From CAXNKG01 sp964202965 (GTDB taxonomy: Bacteria; Acidobacteriota; Vicinamibacteria; Vicinamibacterales; UBA2999), in the NCBI GenBank assembly GCA_964202965.1, contig CAXNKG010000053.1, forward strand, positions 1 through 8,355: a DNA stretch of 8,355 nt, given 5' to 3'. A program made the translations under genes and the position numbers. The notes under the pieces were generated by a model. The model did not search any database, was not told the DNA's origin, and saw only the letters and a list, made by a program, of their open reading frames with translations. Positions within the stretch are counted from its first letter, which is position 1. The number at the start of each line of letters is the position of its first letter. Shown in pieces: positions 1 through 5,168 of the stretch.

Positions 1-724
1 CACCGCGGTTGCGGCCGCTCAGCACGTTGCCTGGCACCGCCATGACCTCCCGTCCCTGGTCGAGCGCGCATGCGGCGGTAATGAGCGAGCCGGACTGCTC
101 CGAGGCTTCGATGACCACCACGGCGCGGGACAGTCCGCTGATCACGCGATTGCGCAAGGGGAAGTGAAACGGCAGGGGCGGGGTGCCCGGGGGGAACTCG
201 CTCATCACCATGCCGCGCGCCGCGATGTCACGCGCCAGCGCCGCATGCTCGCGCGGATACGTCACGTCGACGCCGCAGCCGAGGACGGCGACCGTGCGTC
301 CTCCGTTGATCGCCCCGCGGTGCGCCGCGGAGTCCACGCCGCGGGCGAGGCCGCTGACGACGACGATCCCGCGCGCCGCAAGATCGGCCCCGAGCCGCGC
401 CGCAATCTCGAGCGCGACGGCAGACGCGCTGCGAGACCCGACGATAGCGATGGCGGGGCGATGGAGCGCGTCGAGATCGCCGCGATACCAGAGTGCGGGA
501 GGCGTGTCCGGAATGGTGAGGAGCGCTGCGGGAAACCGCGGATCGTTCCAGGCGATAACACCGATGCCGGCGGCCGCGGCGCGGAGGCGCACCTCGCGAG
601 CGTCGGCGCGGCGGCGCGAGGCCTGCTCCAGCAGATGCGGATCATCGGCGCGCAGCCGGTCGGTCAGCCCGATGCGCGGAAGATTGGGGGTAAGGGAGAG
701 CGCGACGGCGTCATCCAGCGTCAT
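1..724 (-). CDS. dprA: DNA processing protein DprA, 5' part (runs off left edge)
   Basis: DprA binds incoming single-stranded DNA and loads RecA during natural transformation; homologues also occur in bacteria not known to be competent. The visible 241 residues start MTLDDAVALSL and carry the Rossmann-like DprA core: GSRSAS near residue 116, VVVSGLARGVDSAAH, TVAVLGCGVDVTYP, MSEFPPGTPPLPFHFPLRNR, VVVIEASEQSGSLITAA and VMAVPGN close to the window edge. The C-terminal end of the core and any winged-helix tail lie outside. I chose ATG at 722-724 because GGAGC (complement of 731-735) sits 6 bases upstream and a strong promoter lies about 50 bases further up. The frame stays open upstream but offers no better start. 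The segment before the core (about 52 residues) looks shorter than in DprA proteins I know, so the N-terminal helical domain may be reduced. Identity is secure. Confidence 0.95.
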   Translation of the reverse strand, partial: MTLDDAVALSLTPNLPRIGLTDRLRADDPHLLEQASRRRADAREVRLRAAAAGIGVIAWNDPRFPAALLTIPDTPPALWYRGDLDALHRPAIAIVGSRSASAVALEIAARLGADLAARGIVVVSGLARGVDSAAHRGAINGGRTVAVLGCGVDVTYPREHAALARDIAARGMVMSEFPPGTPPLPFHFPLRNRVISGLSRAVVVIEASEQSGSLITAACALDQGREVMAVPGNVLSGRNRG

Positions 725-781
725 GCGTCTGCTCCGGGGCGTGATGCCCGGATACGCCGGCGGCCTGACCTCGCTGTCCTG

Positions 782-811
782 ATTATAGGCAGCCGCATCG
801 TGACATCTCAA
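782..811 (-). promoter_or_regulatory. Sigma70-type promoter for dprA
   Basis: On the minus strand, TTGAGA (806-811; 5 of 6 matches to TTGACA) is followed after 18 bases by a perfect TATAAT (782-787). Transcription would begin near 775 and leave a leader of about 50 bases before the dprA ATG at 724. This is the best promoter match in the window. It also argues against an upstream extension of dprA. Confidence 0.7.
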
Positions 812-832
812 CGGCGGAGTGACGCTTTCCGA

Positions 833-882
833 AAACAGGTCGCCCAGGCCCGGGCCGGGCCGCCACCGGTTCAGGCCTGTTT
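833..882. repeat. Inverted repeat in the dprA / TPR gene divergent spacer
   Basis: AAACAGGTC (833-841) and GGCCTGTTT (874-882) can pair over nine positions, one of them a G-U pair. The loop is 32 bases, very GC-rich and contains its own CCGG and GGCC palindromes. It lies upstream of the dprA promoter and upstream of the TPR gene. No T-run follows on either strand, so it is not a typical intrinsic terminator. It could be an operator or a cruciform; function is unknown. Confidence 0.4.
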
Positions 883-944
883 CCTGTCGTGAGGCGTGGT
901 ACGTGCCTTGCTCGACCGCACTAAGCTATTGAACGGTAAAGCGC

Positions 945-974
945 TTGCGCCCCGCGCAAACCCGCGACTATATT
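945..974 (+). promoter_or_regulatory. Candidate promoter with palindrome over the -35, for the TPR gene
   Basis: TTGCGC (945-950) and TATATT (969-974; 5 of 6 matches to TATAAT) are separated by 18 bases. The -35 element is one arm of a perfect inverted repeat, TTGCGC-CCC-GCGCAA (945-959), which could be an operator. Transcription would start near 981, only about six bases before the ATG at 987, giving an almost leaderless message. The -35 matches consensus at only three positions, so the call is tentative. A second possible -10, TAAGCT at 922-927, would give a leader of about 55 bases. Confidence 0.35.
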
Positions 975-986
975 TGGGGCCTCTCT

Positions 987-1337
987 ATGCGTCTTCTCCC
1001 CCTGTTCGTCCCGCTCCTTCTGGTCCTCGGCGCCCCGGCGGCGTTCGCTGACGCACGCGGCGACGCCCAGAAGCAGGTGGAGTTCGGCATTGCGGTGGCG
1101 CAGCGGGGCCTCTGGCGTGAAGCGATCTACCGATGGGAGCGGGCCACGCAGATCGACCCGACCTACGCGGCCGCGCACAACAACCTGGCGATTGCGTACG
1201 AACACGAAGGCGAACTCGACAAGGCGCGGACGTCGTACGAAAAGGCCATCGAACTCGAACCGGACAATTCGTTCATCAAACAGAACTACGAGCTGTTCAA
1301 GGAAATCAATGACCGCACCAGCCGCCAGGACACGTAG
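987..1337 (+). CDS. Small secreted TPR-repeat protein
   Basis: The 116-residue product has a signal peptide: MRLLPLF followed by a Leu/Val/Pro/Ala core and a likely cleavage site after AFA or ADA near residues 20-23. Two tetratricopeptide repeats follow, at about residues 29-61 (AVAQRGLWREAIYRWERA) and 62-95 (NNLAIAYEHEGELDKA), plus a short C-terminal helix. TPRs form helical scaffolds that bind other proteins, so the role is probably periplasmic binding or assembly; no enzymatic motif is visible. I chose ATG at 987 because it puts the signal peptide at the N-terminus. TTG at 945 would add 14 residues in front and falls inside a palindrome. No clear Shine-Dalgarno is present. The 3' end overlaps the next gene by 29 bases, so the two are co-transcribed and probably act together. 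The family has no specific name that I recognise. Confidence 0.85.
   Translation: MRLLPLFVPLLLVLGAPAAFADARGDAQKQVEFGIAVAQRGLWREAIYRWERATQIDPTYAAAHNNLAIAYEHEGELDKARTSYEKAIELEPDNSFIKQNYELFKEINDRTSRQDT
1299..1305 (+). promoter_or_regulatory. Ribosome binding site deciding the lipoprotein start
   Basis: AAGGAAA lies inside the 3' end of the TPR gene, three bases before ATG at 1309. It supports 1309 over the far upstream ATG at 1090, whose extra 73 residues are an Arg/Thr/Ser-rich out-of-frame reading of the TPR gene, and over ATG at 1357, which would destroy the signal peptide. Confidence 0.7.
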
Positions 1338-2088
1338 TTGCGCCGCGGCGGTCCTGATGACCGCGGCGCTGACCGCTGCCTGCACCAGCTACTACGAGAT
1401 CCCGATCGAGACGCCGATTCGTCCGAAGCTGGACGTCTCCGCGTTTCAGCGCGTCCTCGTGGCCGGCTTCATCGCGGGCGGCTCCGAGGATGTCGACGGC
1501 AATCTTGAAACGACGCGGCTGCTCCGCAGCCAGCTGCGCACCAAGTCCAAGCTTCGCGTCATCGACACCGACGTCCTGCCGTTGATGAACGCCGCGGTGG
1601 ACGACCGGCAGGCGGCCGATCCCCCGCCCGCCGACCCCGCCACCGGCGCCCCGATCATCAAGGAGGATGCCGACCTCGAACAGTACGAGCATCTCTTCGC
1701 GGATGTGGACTACTGGAAGCGGATCGGCGAGGAGTACCAGCAGCCGCTCATCGTCACCGGCACCGTGATGTTCGCGCCCCAGGCGCGCTCCGGGATCGTC
1801 CAGCGCGACCAGGAAGTCTACGACTCGTTCGGCCGGCGCCGCGTCGTGCCCGTGCGGACGTATATGGAGCGGAAGGGGTTCGTGCTGAGGCCGCGCTTCA
1901 TCTTCATCGACGGCCGGACGGGGACGGTGCTCCACTCCGAAAACTACCGGGAAGAAATCCTGTACAACGCCAACCAGACATCCCCGGCCCTCTCGTCCTA
2001 TTTCGAGCTGATGGACCGGCTGATTCCGAGCTTCCTGAGCACCTTGAGCAGTCAGACCATCAAGGGAACGCGCATCCTTCTGCAGTAG
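1309..2088 (+). CDS. Predicted lipoprotein of unknown function
   Basis: The product has 259 residues. Its N-terminus looks like a type II signal peptide: MTAPAARTRS, a hydrophobic AAAVLMTAAL core and LTAAC with the likely lipidated Cys25. The -3 Thr is a weak lipobox position, so the call is probable rather than certain. The mature part alternates short strands and helices: RVLVAGFIAG (48-57), LLRSQLRTKSKLRVID (71-86), a Pro/Ala/Asp-rich linker (about 98-125), PLIVTGTVMFAP (146-157), an Arg-rich stretch (176-194) and FIFIDGRTGTVLHSENY (197-213). The order, an N-terminal VxVAGF strand, a 'recover the value' strand and a 'substrate/host' strand, recalls the CsgG/LpoB-type fold of outer-membrane lipoproteins, but this is pattern matching only. 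It follows the TPR gene with a 29-base overlap, suggesting a joint envelope function. I cannot name the gene. Confidence 0.8.
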   Translation: MTAPAARTRSCAAAVLMTAALTAACTSYYEIPIETPIRPKLDVSAFQRVLVAGFIAGGSEDVDGNLETTRLLRSQLRTKSKLRVIDTDVLPLMNAAVDDRQAADPPPADPATGAPIIKEDADLEQYEHLFADVDYWKRIGEEYQQPLIVTGTVMFAPQARSGIVQRDQEVYDSFGRRRVVPVRTYMERKGFVLRPRFIFIDGRTGTVLHSENYREEILYNANQTSPALSSYFELMDRLIPSFLSTLSSQTIKGTRILLQ

Positions 2089-2136
2089 GGCGGGTCCCGC
2101 CATGCGGGCAGAATCCAGCTGCGTGGCGGACCCGCC
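2089..2136. repeat. GC-rich inverted repeat after the lipoprotein gene
   Basis: GGCGGGTCC (2089-2097) and GGACCCGCC (2128-2136) are perfect reverse complements around a 30-base loop. Each arm is also nearly self-palindromic: GGCGGG-T-CCCGCC spans 2089-2101 and GGCGG-AC-CCGCC spans 2125-2136. The repeat starts directly after the lipoprotein stop and ends before the rplU promoter candidate. It could terminate or protect the upstream message, but no T-run follows. A REP-like dispersed palindrome is an alternative. Confidence 0.5.
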
Positions 2137-2144
2137 AGCCCTCG

Positions 2145-2153
2145 TGTTAAGCT
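2145..2153 (+). promoter_or_regulatory. Candidate extended -10 promoter for the rplU cluster
   Basis: TG-T-TAAGCT has the extended -10 TG motif and keeps the first, second and last bases of TATAAT. No -35 is seen at the usual distance. The predicted start, about 2160, falls just before the first leader hairpin, which is why I favour it. The element is weak by consensus. Confidence 0.3.
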
Positions 2154-2159
2154 AAGTCC

Positions 2160-2254
2160 TTTGCGCGGGCCTATTTCCGGCCCGCCTACGCTGCCTGGAC
2201 GAGACTGGCGGCAGCTTCGGCGGGGCGGGCCCGCACTTCAGCAAGGATAAAGAC
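2160..2254 (+). promoter_or_regulatory. Structured leader of rplU with mutually exclusive pairings
   Basis: Hairpin 1 pairs GCGGGCC (2165-2171) with GGCCCGC (2179-2185) around the loop TATTTCC. Hairpin 2 pairs GCTGCC (2190-2195) with GGCAGC (2210-2215). A palindrome, GCGGGCCCGC (2225-2234), then repeats both arms of hairpin 1. The 2165 arm could therefore pair with 2228-2234 instead, and the 2179 arm with 2225-2231. The ribosome binding site follows at 2243. Ribosomal protein genes often have autoregulatory leaders, and an L21 leader RNA is known in Firmicutes. Whether this is a counterpart is inference; the high GC content makes chance stems likely. Confidence 0.35.
2243..2247 (+). promoter_or_regulatory. 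Ribosome binding site of rplU, supports the GTG start
   Basis: AAGGA ends seven bases before GTG at 2255. It supports this non-ATG start, which also gives the expected L21 N-terminus MYAII. Confidence 0.75.
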
Positions 2255-2569
2255 GTGTACGCGATCATCCAGACCAACGGCCATCAGCTGAAAGTAACCC
2301 CGGGCGCGGTGGTTGAGATCGACGGACCTCCCGGCGAAACGGGCTCACAGGTGACCTTCGATCAGGTCCTGCTCGTCGAGAAGGACGCCGGCGACGTGCT
2401 GGCGGGCGCGCCGTTCGTGGCGAACGCCAAAGTGATCGGGGTGATCGACGGCGAGGCACGCGGCCCGAAGATCCGCGTGTTCAAGAAGAAGCGCCGCAAG
2501 GGGTTCCGCAAGACCCGCGGCCACCGCAGCATGTTCACGCGCGTGCGGATTACGGATATCACGGTATAG
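2255..2569 (+). CDS. rplU: 50S ribosomal protein L21
   Basis: L21 is a structural protein of the large ribosomal subunit that binds 23S rRNA. The product is 104 residues, the usual length, and starts MYAIIQT. Family features visible are VTFDQVLLVE (about 34-43), a central GAPFVANAKVIGVI segment and the basic C-terminal stretch KIRVFKKKRRKGFRKT followed by GHR and VRITDI. Two conserved spots are unusual: the N-terminal GGKQ-Y is TNGHQL here, and the GHRQ near the end is GHRS. Start is GTG with a good ribosome binding site. rpmA follows after 38 bases, the classic rplU-rpmA-obgE order. A very short GCC-TTCG-GGC hairpin (2583-2592) sits in that gap. Confidence 0.96.
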   Translation: MYAIIQTNGHQLKVTPGAVVEIDGPPGETGSQVTFDQVLLVEKDAGDVLAGAPFVANAKVIGVIDGEARGPKIRVFKKKRRKGFRKTRGHRSMFTRVRITDITV

Positions 2570-2607
2570 ACCCCGGGCGTCTGCCTTCGGGCTTCAGGGA
2601 ATGTGCA

Positions 2608-2865
2608 ATGGCTACTAAAAAGGGACAGGGCAGCACACGCAACGGCCGCGACAGCAACGCGCAGCGGCTTGGCGTCAAGCGTCACGACGGCAACGTCGTC
2701 ACCGGCGGGTCGATTCTGGTCCGGCAGAAGGGACGTCGCTTCGAACCGGGACTGAACGTCGGACTCGGCAAGGATCACACGCTCTTCGCAAAGGTCGACG
2801 GCAAGGTCCGCTTCGAGGACCACGGCAGGCACGGCCGCAAGATCTCGATTATTCCCGTTTCATAG
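2608..2865 (+). CDS. rpmA: 50S ribosomal protein L27
   Basis: L27 is a large-subunit protein whose N-terminal tail reaches the peptidyl transferase centre. The product has 85 residues with the hallmark N-terminus MATKKGQGSTRNGRDS, then AQRLGVKRHDGN, GSILVRQKGRRFEPG, NVGLGKDHTLFAKVDG and VRFEDHGR. There is no N-terminal extension of the type cleaved in Firmicutes and related groups. AGGGA at 2596-2600 lies seven bases before the ATG. The TAG stop is also the first three bases of a heptamer repeat that fills the gap to obgE. Confidence 0.97.
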   Translation: MATKKGQGSTRNGRDSNAQRLGVKRHDGNVVTGGSILVRQKGRRFEPGLNVGLGKDHTLFAKVDGKVRFEDHGRHGRKISIIPVS

Positions 2866-2904
2866 GCTCTAGGCCCAGAGCCCAGAGCCCTAAGCCCTAA
2901 GCCG
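2863..2904 (+). repeat. Six tandem heptamers between rpmA and obgE
   Basis: Six consecutive 7-base units in perfect register read TAGGCTC, TAGGCCC, AGAGCCC, AGAGCCC, TAAGCCC and TAAGCCG. The common pattern is two variable bases, a purine, GC, a pyrimidine, then C (G in the last unit). Unit 1 includes the rpmA stop codon, and the last unit ends just before the TATACT box of obgE. The units are pairwise similar, as if duplicated in steps. No gene or clear hairpin is present. Confidence 0.85.
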
Positions 2905-2910
2905 TATACT
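2905..2910 (+). promoter_or_regulatory. Candidate -10 box for obgE
   Basis: TATACT matches TATAAT at five of six positions. Transcription from it would start around 2917-2919, at or next to the obgE ATG, so the message would be leaderless. The -35 region would fall inside the heptamer repeat and shows no TTGACA-like sequence. It could equally be a chance match, with obgE read through from rplU. Confidence 0.3.
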
Positions 2911-2918
2911 GATCGCAG

Positions 2919-4013
2919 ATGTTCGTCGATGAGGTGGACATCCATGTCACCGCCGGCGGCGGCGGCAACGGGTGCGTCAGCTTCCGCCGCGAAAAGTTCG
3001 TGCCGCGCGGCGGTCCCGATGGCGGGGACGGCGGCACCGGCGGCTCGGTCTACATCGTCGCGTCTCCCCGCAGGAACACGCTGATCGATTTCCGCTTCCA
3101 TCCCGAGTTCGAGGTCAAGCCCGGCCAGGGCGGCATGGGGTCCAACCGCACCGGCTTCAGCACCAACGACCTCGAGATTGAAGTGCCCGTCGGCACGCTG
3201 GTCTTCGAGAAGCTGCCCGAGGGCCACGACGAGGGGGAGGCGAACGGGCTGACACCGATCGCCGACCTGACTGAAGAAGGCCAGGTGGTGCTCGTCGCGA
3301 AAGGCGGACGCGGCGGACGCGGCAACGCGCGCTTCGTCTCGTCGGTGAACCGTTCGCCCCGCCGGTCTGAGCCGGGGGAAGCGGGCGAAGAGCGCCACCT
3401 CCGGCTGCAGCTCAAGCTGCTGGCCGACGTCGGACTCGTGGGTTTCCCCAACGCCGGCAAGTCCACGCTGATCGCGCGCATCTCCGCGGCGCGGCCCAAG
3501 ATCGCCGACTACCCGTTCACGACGCTCACGCCGAACCTCGGCGTGGTGAAACTGAGCGGCGACCGCAGCTTCGTCGTGGCCGACGTGCCGGGACTCATCG
3601 AGGGCGCGCACTCCGGCCACGGGCTGGGCCATCGCTTCCTGCGGCACGTCGAGCGGACCAAGGTCCTCATCCACCTCGTCGATGTGTCGAGCGCCTCGGG
3701 ACGCGATCCGGTGCAGGACTTCGACATCCTCGTCAATGAGCTGCGCCTGTTCAATCCACAGATGGCCGCCAAGCCGCAGATCGTGACCGCCAACAAGCTG
3801 GATGCGCTGGACGATCCGTCGCGCCTCGAGCGCCTCGAACAGCACGTGCGTGCGCTCGACCTGCCCTTCCATCGCATCTCGGGCGTGACGGGTGAAGGCG
3901 TTGACGCGCTGCTCGACGCCGCGTGGCGGCAGATCGCGGTCGTCCGCGACGCCGATGCCGCGAGGAAGAAGGCCGGCCAGGACGAGGGAGAGTTCGCATC
4001 ACCCCACGCATGA
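2919..4013 (+). CDS. obgE: Obg family GTPase
   Basis: ObgE/CgtA is an essential GTPase that associates with the 50S subunit and takes part in ribosome maturation and stress control. The product has 364 residues. The glycine-rich Obg domain covers about 1-160, with GGPDGGDGGTGGSVY (31-45), KPGQGGMGSNRTG (67-79) and GGRGGRGNARF (129-139). The G domain follows: G1 GFPNAGKST (175-183), G2 FTTLTPNLG (200-208), G3 DVPGLIEGA (222-230), G4 NKLD (292-295) and G5-like SGVTGEG (321-327). An insertion of about 14 residues (EKLPEGHDEGEANG region, 97-110) sits in the Obg domain, and there is no separate C-terminal OCT domain. The ATG at 2919 has no Shine-Dalgarno. The stop overlaps the nadD start as ATGA, so nadD is translationally coupled. 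Confidence 0.96.
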   Translation: MFVDEVDIHVTAGGGGNGCVSFRREKFVPRGGPDGGDGGTGGSVYIVASPRRNTLIDFRFHPEFEVKPGQGGMGSNRTGFSTNDLEIEVPVGTLVFEKLPEGHDEGEANGLTPIADLTEEGQVVLVAKGGRGGRGNARFVSSVNRSPRRSEPGEAGEERHLRLQLKLLADVGLVGFPNAGKSTLIARISAARPKIADYPFTTLTPNLGVVKLSGDRSFVVADVPGLIEGAHSGHGLGHRFLRHVERTKVLIHLVDVSSASGRDPVQDFDILVNELRLFNPQMAAKPQIVTANKLDALDDPSRLERLEQHVRALDLPFHRISGVTGEGVDALLDAAWRQIAVVRDADAARKKAGQDEGEFASPHA

Positions 4014-4720
4014 CCCTGCCCCTCGACGCTGTCCGGGGCAGGCGCCTCGGGGTCCTCGGCGGCACCTTTGATCCGATTCACGTCGGACATCTCGACGCGG
4101 CCGAGGCCGCGCACCGTGCGCTGGGCCTGACCGAGGTGCTCTTCGTCCCGTCGCACGGCCCGCCACATCGACCCGCCGACCCCCACGCGGCCGCGGCGCA
4201 TCGCTTTGCCATGGTGGCGCTCGCCATCAACGACTGCCCGGCGTACCGTGTCTCGGACATCGAGCTGCAGCGGGGCGGGAGTTCCTACACGGCCGATACG
4301 CTCCGCAGCCTGCATGCGGCCGGATGGGACCCATCGCAGATTTTCTTCATCCTGGGCGCGGATGCGTTTGCAGAAATTGCCACCTGGTACGCGTTTCCGG
4401 CCGTGCTCGACGCGGCACATTTCGCCGTCGTGGCCCGCCCCGGCACGGCCCTGGCGCAGGCGGCCGCGCGGACGCCTGGCCTGAGCGAACGGATTCGCCA
4501 GGGGGCCCCGTCTCCCGATTGGGGCCCGGGGACGGGCATCGTTCTCGTCGAAGCGCGCACGCGCGACGTCTCCTCGACGGCGATTCGCACGCATCTGGCT
4601 GCCGGACAACCCCTCGATCATCTGGTGCCTTCATCGGTGGCGCGGCACATTGCCGCGCACCATCTCTATAGGACGGGACGCGAATTGCATGGCGAGTACA
4701 AAGACACCCAGGGCACGTAA
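4010..4720 (+). CDS. nadD: Nicotinate-nucleotide adenylyltransferase
   Basis: NadD transfers AMP from ATP to nicotinate mononucleotide, giving deamido-NAD in the cytoplasm, the step before NAD synthetase. The product has 236 residues. It shows the nucleotidyltransferase signature GGTFDPIHVGHL (17-28) with the HxGH motif HVGH (24-27), VPSHGPPHR (46-54), FFILGADAFAEIATW (112-126) and DVSSTAIR (187-194), the family's SSTxIR motif. The start is ATG at 4010 overlapping the obgE stop (ATGA). The longer open frame from 3923 would add 29 Arg-rich residues read from within obgE and is not credible. The nearest GAGGGAG is about 20 bases upstream, so translation probably depends on coupling to obgE. The obgE-nadD-rsfS order is common in bacteria. 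Confidence 0.95.
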   Translation: MTLPLDAVRGRRLGVLGGTFDPIHVGHLDAAEAAHRALGLTEVLFVPSHGPPHRPADPHAAAAHRFAMVALAINDCPAYRVSDIELQRGGSSYTADTLRSLHAAGWDPSQIFFILGADAFAEIATWYAFPAVLDAAHFAVVARPGTALAQAAARTPGLSERIRQGAPSPDWGPGTGIVLVEARTRDVSSTAIRTHLAAGQPLDHLVPSSVARHIAAHHLYRTGRELHGEYKDTQGT

Positions 4721-5168
4721 GACGACGACTGCGGCGCGGACGGCGCGGAAGGCCGCGGCGGCGCCGGCGCCGCGGGCCAGGCGGCTGCCCAGAGGCGTTG
4801 CCGGGGCCGTTCGTGCGGCGTTCGACAAGAAGGCCCTCGACGTCGTGGTGCTCGACCTCCGCAAGGCGGACGGGTTCACCGATTACTTCGTCATCTGCAC
4901 CGGCACGAGCGGGCGCCAGATTCAGGCGATTGCGGATGGGGTGCGCACGACGCTGAAGACGGAATTCGGGGAGCGGCCGGTGCTCGCGGAGGGCAACGAG
5001 AAGTCGCAATGGATCCTGATCGACTACTTCGATTTCGTCGTGCACGTCTTCAGCCGCGAGTGCCGCGACTTCTACGCCCTCGAGCGCCTCTGGGGAAACG
5101 CGGAGCGGCAGGCGTTCTCCGAAGCGCCGTCCACAGCGCCGTCCAAATCGCCGTCCGAAGCACTGTAG
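4689..5168 (+). CDS. rsfS: Ribosomal silencing factor RsfS
   Basis: RsfS (formerly YbeB/Iojap-like) binds L14 on the 50S subunit and blocks joining with 30S, lowering translation when nutrients are short. The 159-residue product carries the domain at about 34-143: KKALDVVVLDLRKADGFTDY, FVICTGTSGRQIQAIAD, QWILIDYFDFVVHVF and RDFYALERLWGN. Most relatives are about 105-120 residues. Here there is a Lys/Arg/Ala/Thr-rich N-terminal tail of about 35 residues, plus a C-terminal tail of four S-x-x-P-like repeats. ATG at 4689 is preferred over 4650, which lies deeper inside nadD; it still overlaps nadD by 32 bases. An AGGACG about 12 bases upstream is a poor ribosome binding site. The basic tail might contact rRNA, but that is a guess. 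Confidence 0.93.
   Translation: MASTKTPRARKTTTAARTARKAAAAPAPRARRLPRGVAGAVRAAFDKKALDVVVLDLRKADGFTDYFVICTGTSGRQIQAIADGVRTTLKTEFGERPVLAEGNEKSQWILIDYFDFVVHVFSRECRDFYALERLWGNAERQAFSEAPSTAPSKSPSEAL

Noticed and set aside
164..892. Plus-strand open frames over the dprA region, up to 242 codons
   Set aside because: The minus strand carries clear DprA motifs and a strong promoter. The plus frames are Arg/Ala/Gly-rich with no motifs.
1090..1308. N-terminal extension of the lipoprotein to an upstream ATG
   Set aside because: It is an Arg/Ser/Thr-rich out-of-frame reading of the TPR gene, and the real start at 1309 has a ribosome binding site and a signal peptide.
2863..2904. Heptamers as a CRISPR array or telomere-like repeat
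   Set aside because: The units are only seven bases, contiguous and without spacers. CCCTAA-like text in two units is a coincidence in a bacterial intergenic gap.
2775..3872. Long minus-strand open frame of 365 codons opposite obgE
   Set aside because: The plus strand encodes an unmistakable Obg GTPase. The antisense reading has no family motifs and a composition typical of GC-rich shadows.
4501..4537. Strong GC hairpin within nadD (GGGGCCCC and GGGGCCCGGGG tracts)
   Set aside because: It lies inside a conserved coding region and such stems are expected at this GC content; nothing links it to a function.
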